Assembly (NCBI RefSeq): GCF_037577855.1
Contig: NZ_JBAKFX010000037.1
Location: 1-41,050, forward strand
Source of the DNA: Dethiothermospora halolimnae
Lineage (GTDB): Bacteria; Bacillota; Clostridia; Tissierellales; VENL01
DNA length: 41,050 bases
Direction of reading: 5' to 3'
The notes under the pieces were generated by a model, which was given only the letters and a program-made list of their open reading frames with translations, was not told the origin of the DNA and made no database searches. Shown piece by piece: positions 1 to 7,948 of this stretch; position 1 is the stretch's first letter, and the number at the start of each line of letters is the position of its first letter. A program made the position numbers and the translations under genes.

Positions 1-121
1 TTTGCCGCCGACTTCCTTCAGATTCCACCTCACGGTGGACACCCTTGTCTTCAGCTAGCACCTATATCACCTTCGGTGTTCGGGACTTTCACCCTATAGA
101 CTGTGTCCATGCTGGGCACAC
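1..121 (-). mobile_element. Group II intron, 5' end (class C-like), cut by the window edge
   Basis: Read on the minus strand, the sequence from 121 downward starts GTGTGCCCAGCATGG and continues with CTATAGGGTGAAAGTCCCGAA, AAGGGTGTCC and GGAATCTGAAGGAAGTCGGCGGCAAA-type blocks. These are the 5' splice-site consensus and domain I of bacterial group IIC introns such as the Oceanobacillus iheyensis intron. The intron would continue leftward out of the window, where its maturase/reverse transcriptase gene and 3' end should lie. Its first base abuts sequence just behind the hppA terminator, the site class C introns are known to favour. The class assignment is from memory of the family and the target context; the intron identity is strong. 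Confidence 0.85.
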
Positions 122-126
122 ATAAA

Positions 127-164
127 AGAATAAAAACCCTCTTCTAGAAGAGGGTTTTTATTCT
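127..164 (-). terminator. Rho-independent terminator of hppA
   Basis: A perfect 38-bp palindrome (arms AATAAAAACCCTCTT and its complement around TTCTAGAA) overlaps the hppA TAG stop codon at 163-165. On the minus strand the GC-rich core is followed by a T-rich tail (GGGTTTTTATTCTTTTAT). The group II intron begins 5 bp beyond it. Confidence 0.9.
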
Positions 165-2193
165 ATAGTATTCCACCTATTTCTAAGAATAACGGTGCAA
201 ATACCAATGATACTATAGTCATAAGCTTTATTAATATGTTAATTGATGGTCCTGATGTATCTTTAAAAGGATCACCCACAGTGTCCCCAACTACTGCTGC
301 TTTATGGGCTTCACTACCTTTTCCACCATGATGCCCATCTTCTATATATTTCTTAGCATTATCCCAAGCACCGCCTGAGTTAGCCATAAATATAGCCATT
401 AATACTCCTGTTACTAAACCGCCTGCAAGTAGACCACCTAATGCTTCAGTTCCTAAAAGGATACCCACTGCAATAGGTGCCGCAACAGCTAATAATCCAG
501 GAATTATCATCTCTTTAAGTGCCGCTGTGGTACTAATATCAACACACTTTTTATACTCTGGTGTTGCTTTCCCTTCCATTAATCCAGGTATAGACTTAAA
601 CTGTCTTCTAACCTCTTCAATCATACTAAAGGCAGCTTTACCAACAGCCTTCATTGTAATAGCTGAGAATAGGAATGGTAACATACCACCTACTAAAAGT
701 CCAACTATAACTGTAGGCTCAGTTAAATTAATACTTTTAACTCCAACTGCCTTAGTATAGGATGCAAAAAGAGCTAACGAAGTAAGGGCTGCTGAACCTA
801 TTGCAAAGCCTTTACCTATAGCTGCTGTAGTGTTTCCTACTGCATCAAGTTTATCCGTTATATCCCTAACTCCACTTGGAAGTTCGCACATCTCTGCGAT
901 ACCACCAGCATTGTCAGCTATTGGACCATATGCATCAACTGCAACAGTCATACCAGCAGTAGCAAGCATACCAACTGCTGCAAGAGCTATACCATATAAA
1001 TCAGCCACATTATAAGCTACTAATATACCAATAGCTATTACCAATATTGGTAGAGCTGTTGACTTCATTCCAACTGAAAGGCCACCAATAATATTTGTTG
1101 ATGAACCAGTTTCTGATTCACTAGCTATTGACTTAACAGGTGAATAGTCACCTGATGTATAATATTCAGTAAGCTTGGCAACTATTATACCTACTAATAA
1201 TCCTGTAACTATCGCTCCAAAAGGCTCTAAAGAGTCTAGTAGACTACGACTTAAAAAGAATGCAACAATTATTGTCACTATGGCACTAACTGCAGTACCC
1301 ATATTTAAAGATTTCTGGGGATTAGATCCTTCCTTTGCTCTAACAAAGAATGTTCCTATTATAGAAGCTATTATACCAGTAGCAGCTAATAATAACGGAA
1401 ATAATGCCGCATTTAATCCCATATCAAAACCTTTACTTCCATAGGCAACTAAGCCTAAAGTAATAGCAGATATAATTGAACCAACATATGATTCAAATAA
1501 ATCGGCTCCCATACCAGCAACATCTCCAACATTGTCTCCAACGTTATCAGCAATAACCGCTGGGTTTCTTGGGTCGTCCTCTGGAATTCCAGCCTCTACT
1601 TTACCAACTAGGTCTGCTCCAACATCGGCAGCCTTTGTATATATACCTCCACCAACACGTCCAAATAACGCAATTGATGAAGCTCCAAGTCCAAAACCAG
1701 TTATATATTCAGCAGCTTCACTTAATTGAGCTACTTCAGTGGCACCTCTACCAAAGAAAAAGTAAAGAAGACCTACTCCTAATAATCCTAGTCCAACAAC
1801 TGACATACCCATAACTGCTCCACCTGAAAAAGCAACTGTTAATGCTTTGTTCATTCCATTTTTCTTTGCAGCATTTGCAGTTCTAACATTAGCTTTTGTA
1901 GCTACTCTCATTCCAAAAAATCCTGCTAAAGCTGAAAAAAGTGCTCCAACTATAAATGCTATAGCAGTTTCTATACCTATGCCAAAGGCTAATATTATAA
2001 ATAGTACAATTACAAATATAGCAAGTGATTTGTATTCCCTTGATAAAAATGCCATGGCCCCTTCCTGAATATGAGATGCAATTTCCTTCATCCTATCTGT
2101 TCCTACATCGACTTTGTTAATTAATGAACTCTTATAAAGTGCAAATAACAAAGCTAAAATACCTACTACTGGTGCTATAAAAATTAGTTCCAA
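163..2193 (-). CDS. hppA: Membrane-bound ion-translocating pyrophosphatase HppA
   Basis: An integral membrane pump that couples hydrolysis of pyrophosphate to Na+ and/or H+ export. The 676-residue length and the many hydrophobic segments are normal for the family. The substrate-binding block lies at about 181-240: GGGIYTKAADVGADLVGKVE, then EDDPRNP and DNVGDNVGDVAGMGADLFES. Two family-level indicators are visible. GNTTAAIGKG has Ala where K+-independent enzymes carry Lys, so K+ dependence is likely. The membrane glutamate is in DLFES (E234), as in Na+-PPases, not one turn later as in plant-type H+ pumps. Ion specificity is therefore inferred as Na+ or Na+/H+. The start is TTG, placed 8 nt after GGAGG. 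It lies 32 bp behind secG and probably shares its transcript. Confidence 0.96.
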   Translation of the reverse strand: MELIFIAPVVGILALLFALYKSSLINKVDVGTDRMKEIASHIQEGAMAFLSREYKSLAIFVIVLFIILAFGIGIETAIAFIVGALFSALAGFFGMRVATKANVRTANAAKKNGMNKALTVAFSGGAVMGMSVVGLGLLGVGLLYFFFGRGATEVAQLSEAAEYITGFGLGASSIALFGRVGGGIYTKAADVGADLVGKVEAGIPEDDPRNPAVIADNVGDNVGDVAGMGADLFESYVGSIISAITLGLVAYGSKGFDMGLNAALFPLLLAATGIIASIIGTFFVRAKEGSNPQKSLNMGTAVSAIVTIIVAFFLSRSLLDSLEPFGAIVTGLLVGIIVAKLTEYYTSGDYSPVKSIASESETGSSTNIIGGLSVGMKSTALPILVIAIGILVAYNVADLYGIALAAVGMLATAGMTVAVDAYGPIADNAGGIAEMCELPSGVRDITDKLDAVGNTTAAIGKGFAIGSAALTSLALFASYTKAVGVKSINLTEPTVIVGLLVGGMLPFLFSAITMKAVGKAAFSMIEEVRRQFKSIPGLMEGKATPEYKKCVDISTTAALKEMIIPGLLAVAAPIAVGILLGTEALGGLLAGGLVTGVLMAIFMANSGGAWDNAKKYIEDGHHGGKGSEAHKAAVVGDTVGDPFKDTSGPSINILIKLMTIVSLVFAPLFLEIGGIL

Positions 2194-2225
2194 CGTATTA
2201 TCCTCCTTTGTATTCAGTTTTTATT

Positions 2226-2456
2226 TTATTGTAGTGCTGCAAGTACTAATGCTGATAATACAAATAAAATAGCACAAACAGCTGTAACCTTACTAAGTAT
2301 ACCTTCATAGCTTCTTCCTTTATTTTTGCCCCAGATACTCTCAGCACCACCGGCAATACTACCAGATAATCCAGCACTTTTACCTGATTGTAATAATATA
2401 CTAGCTATCAATACTAAACTTGATATAATTATAAAAATAGTAAATAATGTATTCAT
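2226..2456 (-). CDS. secG: Preprotein translocase subunit SecG
   Basis: A small SecYEG subunit of 76 residues with the expected two transmembrane helices (about 3-22 and 53-74). They are joined by a loop carrying the family pattern LLQSGKSAGLSGSIAGGAESIWGK. An upstream in-frame GTG would add MER, but that codon is part of the AGGAGGTGG ribosome binding site, so the ATG at 2456 is the start. SecG commonly follows the glycolytic operon in Clostridia. Here it is separated from eno by the hairpin array at 2570-2755, which may change its expression relative to eno. Confidence 0.93.
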   Translation of the reverse strand: MNTLFTIFIIISSLVLIASILLQSGKSAGLSGSIAGGAESIWGKNKGRSYEGILSKVTAVCAILFVLSALVLAALQ

Positions 2457-2569
2457 TCTTTCCACCTCCTGTCCCTTATAGTAAACATCAATATTTTAAC
2501 ATAGCCATATTATAAAAGCAATAAATATTTCAATAATTATAATTGAGTGGATGTTTATTATGGTAATAA

Positions 2570-2755
2570 GTTGGGGGATTACGAATCCCCCAACAACCAA
2601 TGAAGGATGAATCCCTTAACAACCAATGGAGAATCAATCCCCCACAACCAATTGAGAATCAATCCTCTCAACAACTAATAGAGAAAGAATCTCTCAATAA
2701 TTAATACATAAATAACCTTCTAATGACTAATAAGGGAGGAATCCCCCCTTATTAT
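2570..2755. repeat. Tandem array of short hairpins between eno and secG
   Basis: The 330-bp gap between secG and eno has no gene. It holds about five degenerate repeats of 25-28 bp, each a small inverted repeat followed by a linker like AACAACCAAT. The first unit is GTTGGGGGATT-ACG-AATCCCCCAAC (2570-2593). Later units read AGGATGAATCCCTT, GGAGAATCAATCCCCC, GAGAATCAATCCTCTC and GAGAAAGAATCTCTC. A stronger hairpin, TAAGGGAGG/CCCCCCTTA, closes the array at about 2731-2752. It may act as a weak eno terminator or 3'-end stabiliser; no clean T-tract is seen. Single copies of the first unit occur at 10283-10307 and 33208-33235. Confidence 0.8.
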
Positions 2756-2786
2756 TTGAAAACCTATTTGTTTTATTCCATAAAAC

Positions 2787-4076
2787 CTATTTTAGGTTAT
2801 AAAATGCATCTATTCCCTTATATTGAGACGTAGCTCCCAACATATCTTCAAGTCTTAATAATTGATTATATTTAGCAACTCTATCGGTACGGGAAGGAGC
2901 CCCTGTTTTAATTTGTCCTGAATTGGTAGCCACAACTAAATCTGCTATAGTTGTATCTGATGTTTCCCCTGATCTATGGGATATAACTGCAGTATATCCT
3001 GCCCTTTTAGCCATCTCTATAGCATCTAATGTTTCAGTTATTGTACCTATTTGGTTTAATTTTATTAAAATGGAATTGGCTGCACCTTCATTTATACCCT
3101 TTGAAAGTCTCCTAGTATTAGTTACAAATAAGTCATCACCAACTATTTGAATCTTGTTTCCTAATCTTTCATTCATTAGCTTCCATCCATCCCAATCTTC
3201 TTCATCTAGTCCATCTTCAATTGAAATTATTGGGTATTTGTCAACCAAGTTACTATAGAAGTCTATCATTTCTTCTGCGGTTAATTCTTTACCCTCTGCT
3301 TTTAATATATATTTCTTACTATCCTTATTATATAATTCCGTAGCAGCTACATCAAGGGCTAATCTAACTTCTTCTCCCGGTTTATATCCAGCCTCTTCTA
3401 TGGCTTCAACGATTGTAGAAAGGGCCTCTTCATTTGATGATAGGTTTGGTGCAAATCCCCCTTCATCTCCTACAGCTGTATTATATCCTTTACCCTTTAA
3501 TACTTTCTTTAAATTATGGAATATTTCAGCTCCCATTCTTAATCCTTCTTTAAAACTTTTTGCTCCTACAGGCATAACCATAAATTCTTGAATATCCACA
3601 TTATTATCTGCATGTTCTCCACCATTTAAAATATTCATCATTGGTACCGGTAAAGTTTTAGCATTTACACCACCTAAATACTGATATAAATCAAGACCTA
3701 CATACTGTGCTGCTGCCTTAGCAACTGCCATAGATACTCCAAGAATTGCATTGGCACCAAGCTTTCCTTTGTTATCTGTACCATCTAATTCTATCATAGT
3801 CATATCTATCCCCACTTGGTCCCTAACATCAAACTCTAATATTTCTGGTGCTATAATTTCATTTACATTATCAACAGCCTTTGTAACCCCTTTTCCCATA
3901 TATCTGTTTTCATCTTTATCCCTTAACTCAACTGCTTCAAAGGCTCCTGTTGATGCTCCCGATGGAACTTGGGCTCTACCATAGGCTCCACTTTCAGTAT
4001 AAACTTCAACCTCAACTGTAGGATTTCCTCTAGAATCTAATACCTCTCTTGCATATACATCTGTAATTATACTCAT
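2787..4076 (-). CDS. eno: Enolase
   Basis: A cytosolic glycolytic enzyme converting 2-phosphoglycerate to phosphoenolpyruvate. The protein is 429 residues, the usual bacterial length. It begins with the N-terminal signature VYAREVLDSRGNPTVEVEV and contains SGASTGAFEAVELRD. The metal and catalytic region includes SIEDGLDEEDWDGW, KLNQIGT (catalytic Lys) and SHRSGETSDTTIADL. The start ATG follows AAGGAGGAAAAGTT. It lies 20 bp behind gpmI as the last enzyme of the CggR-type operon and ends with TAG. The hairpin array follows its 3' end. Confidence 0.98.
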   Translation of the reverse strand: MSIITDVYAREVLDSRGNPTVEVEVYTESGAYGRAQVPSGASTGAFEAVELRDKDENRYMGKGVTKAVDNVNEIIAPEILEFDVRDQVGIDMTMIELDGTDNKGKLGANAILGVSMAVAKAAAQYVGLDLYQYLGGVNAKTLPVPMMNILNGGEHADNNVDIQEFMVMPVGAKSFKEGLRMGAEIFHNLKKVLKGKGYNTAVGDEGGFAPNLSSNEEALSTIVEAIEEAGYKPGEEVRLALDVAATELYNKDSKKYILKAEGKELTAEEMIDFYSNLVDKYPIISIEDGLDEEDWDGWKLMNERLGNKIQIVGDDLFVTNTRRLSKGINEGAANSILIKLNQIGTITETLDAIEMAKRAGYTAVISHRSGETSDTTIADLVVATNSGQIKTGAPSRTDRVAKYNQLLRLEDMLGATSQYKGIDAFYNLK

Positions 4077-4096
4077 AACTTTTCCTCCTTAAATTT

Positions 4097-5632
4097 TTAT
4101 TTTATTATTAATGACTCACCTGTCATTTCATTAGGCTTTTTCACATTCATCATATCTAATAGTGTTGGAGCTATATCTGATAAACTTCCATCTCTTCGCA
4201 GTTTAACACTTCCTTCTCCAACAACTATACAAGGTACCTTATTTGTTGTATGGGCAGTAATCTTTTTGCCTGTTTCTTCATCGATCATTTCTTCAGCATT
4301 ACCATGATCTGCAGTAATAATTGCTTTTCCTTTATGCTTTAATATAGTTTCTAAAACTTCTCCAAGGCATTCATCAACGGTCTCTATGGCTTTTATTGCT
4401 GCTTTAATATCTCCAGTATGCCCAACCATATCTGGATTAGCAAAGTTTAATATCATTAAGTCATATTCTTCACTTTCAATTCTTTTTATAACTTCATCTT
4501 TAACTTCATAGGCACTCATTTCGGGCTTAAGATCATATGTAGCTACCTTAGGAGATGGGATTAAAACCCTATCTTCACCATCGTTAGGCTTTTCAACTCC
4601 CCCATTAAAGAAAAATGTAACATGGGCATATTTTTCTGTCTCTGCTATTCTAAGTTGTTTTAAACCTAAGCTACTCACATATTCCCCCAGTGTATTACTA
4701 TGTTTCTGGGGTTTATATGCCACTTTAACATTTTCTATGGTTTTATCATATTGGGTCATACATACGAAAAATACTTTTACTTTTTTATTTCTATCAAATC
4801 CATCAAATTCTTTATCAACCAATGCCCTAGTTATTTGCCTAGCCCTATCTGGTCTAAAATTAAAAAATATAATTGAATCATTATCATCTACAGTAGCTAC
4901 TGGTTTTCCTTTACTAGTTATAACCGACGGCATAACAAATTCGTCTGTGATATCTTCTTTGTAAGACTTATTTATAATCTCAGTCGATGTACCACCTATA
5001 ACACCTTCTCCTAGGGTCATTGCATCATAGGCTTTTTTTGTTCTTTCCCATCTTTTATCCCTATCCATAGCATAATACCTACCTGAGATAGTAGCAATCT
5101 TACCTACACCTATTCCTTTCAGTCTTTCTTCTAATTCATTTAAATACTTTCCACCACTTTTAGGTGGTACATCTCTACCATCTAGGAAGCAGTGAACATA
5201 GACCTCTTCTAACCCCTTCTTTTTAGCTAATTCTAATAGGGCATACAGATGCTTGTTGTGACTATGGACTCCACCATCTGATAATAGGCCCATTAAATGA
5301 AGTTTCCCATTATTATCCTTAGCTTTTTCTATTGCTTCTATAAAGTCTTCCTTTTTAAAAAACTGTTCATTTTCAATAGCTTTATTAATTCTTGTTAATT
5401 CTTGATATACTACCCTTCCTGCACCTAAATTGAGATGTCCAACTTCAGAATTTCCCATTTGACCAGAGGGCAAACCCACCGACAAGCCACTGGCATTAAG
5501 CTTAGTATTTGGATATTGTTGAAATACTTCATTATAGTTGGGAACCTTGGATTTACTTACTGCATTTCCTTCATATAATTTTCCAATTCCCCACCCATCT
5601 AATACTATCAGTGATACTATATTTTTAGACAT
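4097..5632 (-). CDS. gpmI: 2,3-Bisphosphoglycerate-independent phosphoglycerate mutase
   Basis: Interconverts 3- and 2-phosphoglycerate through a Mn2+-dependent phosphoserine intermediate. The 511 residues match the two-domain iPGM. The alkaline-phosphatase-like part carries LDGWG (about 11-15) and the catalytic Ser62 in MGNSEVGHLNLGAGR. The transferase domain has HSHNKHLYALLELAKKKG and DGRDVPPKSG. The C-terminal metal ligands lie in NFANPDMVGHTGD and ITADHGNAEEM. The start ATG follows AAGGAGAGGTATA. It lies 14 bp after tpiA and 20 bp before eno. Confidence 0.98.
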   Translation of the reverse strand: MSKNIVSLIVLDGWGIGKLYEGNAVSKSKVPNYNEVFQQYPNTKLNASGLSVGLPSGQMGNSEVGHLNLGAGRVVYQELTRINKAIENEQFFKKEDFIEAIEKAKDNNGKLHLMGLLSDGGVHSHNKHLYALLELAKKKGLEEVYVHCFLDGRDVPPKSGGKYLNELEERLKGIGVGKIATISGRYYAMDRDKRWERTKKAYDAMTLGEGVIGGTSTEIINKSYKEDITDEFVMPSVITSKGKPVATVDDNDSIIFFNFRPDRARQITRALVDKEFDGFDRNKKVKVFFVCMTQYDKTIENVKVAYKPQKHSNTLGEYVSSLGLKQLRIAETEKYAHVTFFFNGGVEKPNDGEDRVLIPSPKVATYDLKPEMSAYEVKDEVIKRIESEEYDLMILNFANPDMVGHTGDIKAAIKAIETVDECLGEVLETILKHKGKAIITADHGNAEEMIDEETGKKITAHTTNKVPCIVVGEGSVKLRRDGSLSDIAPTLLDMMNVKKPNEMTGESLIIK

Positions 5633-5646
5633 TATACCTCTCCTTA

Positions 5647-6393
5647 TTAAAACTTCACTAGTTCTATAAAATCCTCGGCCTTTAAACTTGCTCCACCTAC
5701 TAGAGCACCATCTATATCTGTTTGATTCATTATTTCTGTAACATTATTGGGCTTAACACTACCTCCATACTGTAATCTAACTTCTTCAGAAATCTCTTCT
5801 CCATATTTTCCCTTAATAATCTCTCTAACATAGGAAATCATATCATTGGCTTCTTCACTTGATGCTGTCTTTCCTGTTCCAATTGCCCATATTGGTTCAT
5901 AGGCTATAACTATTTTTTTCATATTATCACTTGATATATCATCAAATGCATTTTCTATTTGTTTCTTTACCACCTCTTTTGCTTTGCCAGTTTCTCTTTG
6001 TTCCAATGTTTCCCCTACACAAACTATAGGATTTATACCATATTTTAGAGCAGATTTTATCTTTTTATTCACTGTTTCATCAGTTTCATTATAATATTGT
6101 CTTCTTTCTGAATGTCCTATTATAACATAATTAATACCTATTTCCTTTAACATAGGAGGTGAAACCTCTCCTGTATATGCCCCATTATCTTCCCAGTGCA
6201 TATTTTGTGCTCCAAGTTTTAAGTTTGAATCCCCTATTGTCTTCTTTATTTCATTCAATGATATATATGGAACACATACAGCCACTTCCACATCTGTATC
6301 ATTCGTTATATCTTTAATCTTATTTACTAATTCTACCCCTTCTTTTATGGTCTTATTCATTTTCCAATTTCCAGCTATTATTGGTATTCTCAT
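5647..6393 (-). CDS. tpiA: Triosephosphate isomerase
   Basis: Interconverts dihydroxyacetone phosphate and glyceraldehyde-3-phosphate. It is a 248-residue (beta/alpha)8 barrel. Active-site residues are visible as Lys11 in GNWKMNKT, His94 in IIGHSERR and Glu166 in AYEPIWAIGTGKTAS. The phosphate-binding ends YGGSV and GALVGGASL are also present. An ATG two codons upstream (6399) lies almost on top of the GGAGGGT Shine-Dalgarno. The second ATG, 8 nt from GGAGG, is the better start and gives the usual MRxPIIAGNWKMNKT N-terminus. A 174-bp palindromic element separates it from pgk. Confidence 0.97.
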   Translation of the reverse strand: MRIPIIAGNWKMNKTIKEGVELVNKIKDITNDTDVEVAVCVPYISLNEIKKTIGDSNLKLGAQNMHWEDNGAYTGEVSPPMLKEIGINYVIIGHSERRQYYNETDETVNKKIKSALKYGINPIVCVGETLEQRETGKAKEVVKKQIENAFDDISSDNMKKIVIAYEPIWAIGTGKTASSEEANDMISYVREIIKGKYGEEISEEVRLQYGGSVKPNNVTEIMNQTDIDGALVGGASLKAEDFIELVKF

Positions 6394-6464
6394 TTTCATA
6401 CCCTCCTTAAATGTAATATTTAAATAATCTCAAAGTATATATGCTCTATTAACAAATACTGTTA

Positions 6465-6638
6465 GACAAAGTTATAAAAAATGGGAGTTATCCCGCAGGA
6501 TTTGTGAAAATATAGAATAAGAGAGAAAATTGTTTAGAATTCCACTGTTTGAACGTAGTGAGTTTGGAATTCTATTTTCGACCGTTTCTTTATATTTTCC
6601 AAATCCGAGGACTGACGGACATTTTTTATAACTTTGTC
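6465..6638. repeat. Long imperfect palindrome (MITE-like) inside the glycolytic operon
   Basis: The pgk-tpiA gap holds a gene-free 174-bp element. Its ends are a perfect 19-bp inverted repeat, GACAAAGTTATAAAAAATG at 6465-6483 and its complement at 6620-6638. Nested inside are GGATTTGTGAAAATATA (6498-6514) facing TATATTTTCCAAATCC (6591-6606), and AGAATTCCA/TGGAATTCT (6537-6545/6564-6572) around the loop TGTTTGAACGTAGTGAGTT. As pgk and tpiA are co-directional, the whole structure is probably transcribed. A short non-autonomous element is the simplest guess, but no target duplication was established. Confidence 0.75.
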
Positions 6639-6655
6639 GGTACTCTGATATAAAA

Positions 6656-7849
6656 TTATTTATTATCTATGGCATCAATTCCCGGTAATACCTTACCTTC
6701 AAAGAACTCTAAAGAAGCTCCTCCTCCCGTGGATATATGGGTCATCTTATCACTTAGCCCTACTTTATCTACGGCTGATGCACTATCGCCTCCACCTATA
6801 ATAGTGGTCCCTTCAGATTTTGCCATTGATTTAGCCACACTTTCAGTTCCCTTTGCAAAGTTCTCCATTTCAAATACACCCATGGGCCCATTCCAAATTA
6901 TAGTTTTACCCTTTAATATTTCATCGCCAAAAGCATCCGATGTTTTTTTACCTATATCTAATCCCATCATATCTTTCGGTATGTTATCAATAGAAACGGT
7001 TTTATATTCTGTATCATTTTTAAACTCTTTTGCCACTACAACATCCGTTGGTAATAATAGTTCAACTCCTTTTTTATTTGCTTTATCTATAAGCTCTTTT
7101 GCTAAATTTACTTTATCATCTTCTATTAGTGAATTCCCTATTTCGTAACCCTTAGCTTTAAGAAATGTAAACATCATTCCTCCACCAATCAATAGTGTAT
7201 CAACCTTTTCTATTAAATTCTCAATTACATCTATTTTATCTGATACTTTAGCTCCTCCTAATATGGCCATAAATGGTCTTTCTGGATTTGACATCGCCTT
7301 TCCCATTACATCTATCTCTTTCTTTATTAAATATCCAATTGCTGAGGGTAAAAATTCAGCTACTCCAACATTTGAAGCATGGGCTCTATGGGCAGTACCA
7401 AAGGCATCATTAACAAATACATCTGCTAGTTCTGCTAATTCCTTAGCAAATTCTTTAGCATTTTTCTTTTCACCTTTTCTAAATCTTGTATTTTGTAATA
7501 ATACAACTTCTCCTTTTTCCATATCATCAACCGCTTTATTTGCATCTTCACCTGTTACATTATCATTGTCTACAAAAATAACTTCTCTATTTAATAAGTT
7601 AGCTAATCTCTTAGCCACAGGCTCAAGACTAAATTCTTTTTTTGCTTCTCCCTTAGGTCTACCTAAGTGGGACATAAGTATAACTTTACCATTATTTTTT
7701 ATTATGTACTCTATAGTAGGTAAGGCACTTTGTATTCTTCTATCATCTGTAATATTTCCTGCGTCATCCATGGGAACATTAAAGTCACACCTTACTAAAA
7801 CCTTTTTACCATCTATTTTAATATCTTCTATGGTTTTCTTATTAAGCAA
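6656..7849 (-). CDS. pgk: Phosphoglycerate kinase
   Basis: Makes ATP and 3-phosphoglycerate from 1,3-bisphosphoglycerate. The protein is 397 residues with both Rossmann-like domains. Visible motifs are VLVRCDFNVPMDD, SHLGRPKGE, NDAFGTAHRAHAS, ILGGAKVSDKI (hinge side), WNGPMGVFE and IGGGDSASAV. The frame is open up to an ATG at 7864, but that ATG is immediately followed by the GGAGGT Shine-Dalgarno. The likely start is the TTG at 7849 (TTG CTT AAT AAG AAA), 8 nt from GGAGG, giving the normal MLNKKTIEDI N-terminus. It follows gap by 99 bp, with a palindrome in between. Confidence 0.97.
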   Translation of the reverse strand: MLNKKTIEDIKIDGKKVLVRCDFNVPMDDAGNITDDRRIQSALPTIEYIIKNNGKVILMSHLGRPKGEAKKEFSLEPVAKRLANLLNREVIFVDNDNVTGEDANKAVDDMEKGEVVLLQNTRFRKGEKKNAKEFAKELAELADVFVNDAFGTAHRAHASNVGVAEFLPSAIGYLIKKEIDVMGKAMSNPERPFMAILGGAKVSDKIDVIENLIEKVDTLLIGGGMMFTFLKAKGYEIGNSLIEDDKVNLAKELIDKANKKGVELLLPTDVVVAKEFKNDTEYKTVSIDNIPKDMMGLDIGKKTSDAFGDEILKGKTIIWNGPMGVFEMENFAKGTESVAKSMAKSEGTTIIGGGDSASAVDKVGLSDKMTHISTGGGASLEFFEGKVLPGIDAIDNK

Positions 7850-7907
7850 TATTATTACCTCCATCTATTTATTATCATAAAACATAATATTAGTAAAAGC
7901 TCAAAAG

Positions 7908-7933
7908 CCGGTTTAGTGATATCACTAAACCGG
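7908..7933 (-). terminator. Perfect 26-bp palindrome between gap and pgk (partial terminator or mRNA-processing hairpin)
   Basis: CCGGTTTAGTGAT is followed directly by its exact complement. On the minus strand the stem is followed by CTTTTGAGCTTTTA, a broken T-tract. This suits partial termination or 3' stabilisation after gap, giving more gap than pgk message. It could also be a protein operator. The palindrome itself is certain; the role is inference. Confidence 0.65.
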
Positions 7934-7948
7934 TCATAAAAAATAGTA

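Noticed and set aside
1..121. Ribosomal RNA fragment at the left edge
   Set aside because: The minus-strand sequence matches group II intron domain I landmarks, not 16S, 23S or 5S rRNA.
1175..2068. Plus-strand frames opposite hppA
   Set aside because: Antisense shadows of the pyrophosphatase gene; no Shine-Dalgarno and no recognisable domain.
2570..2755. CRISPR array
   Set aside because: Units are only 25-28 bp in total, degenerate and without unique spacers; they are tandem hairpins.
6669..7880. Open frames on the plus strand opposite pgk (159 and 205 codons)
   Set aside because: They mirror a highly conserved enzyme gene, have no ribosome sites and encode low-complexity Ser/Pro/Phe-rich peptides typical of antisense frames.
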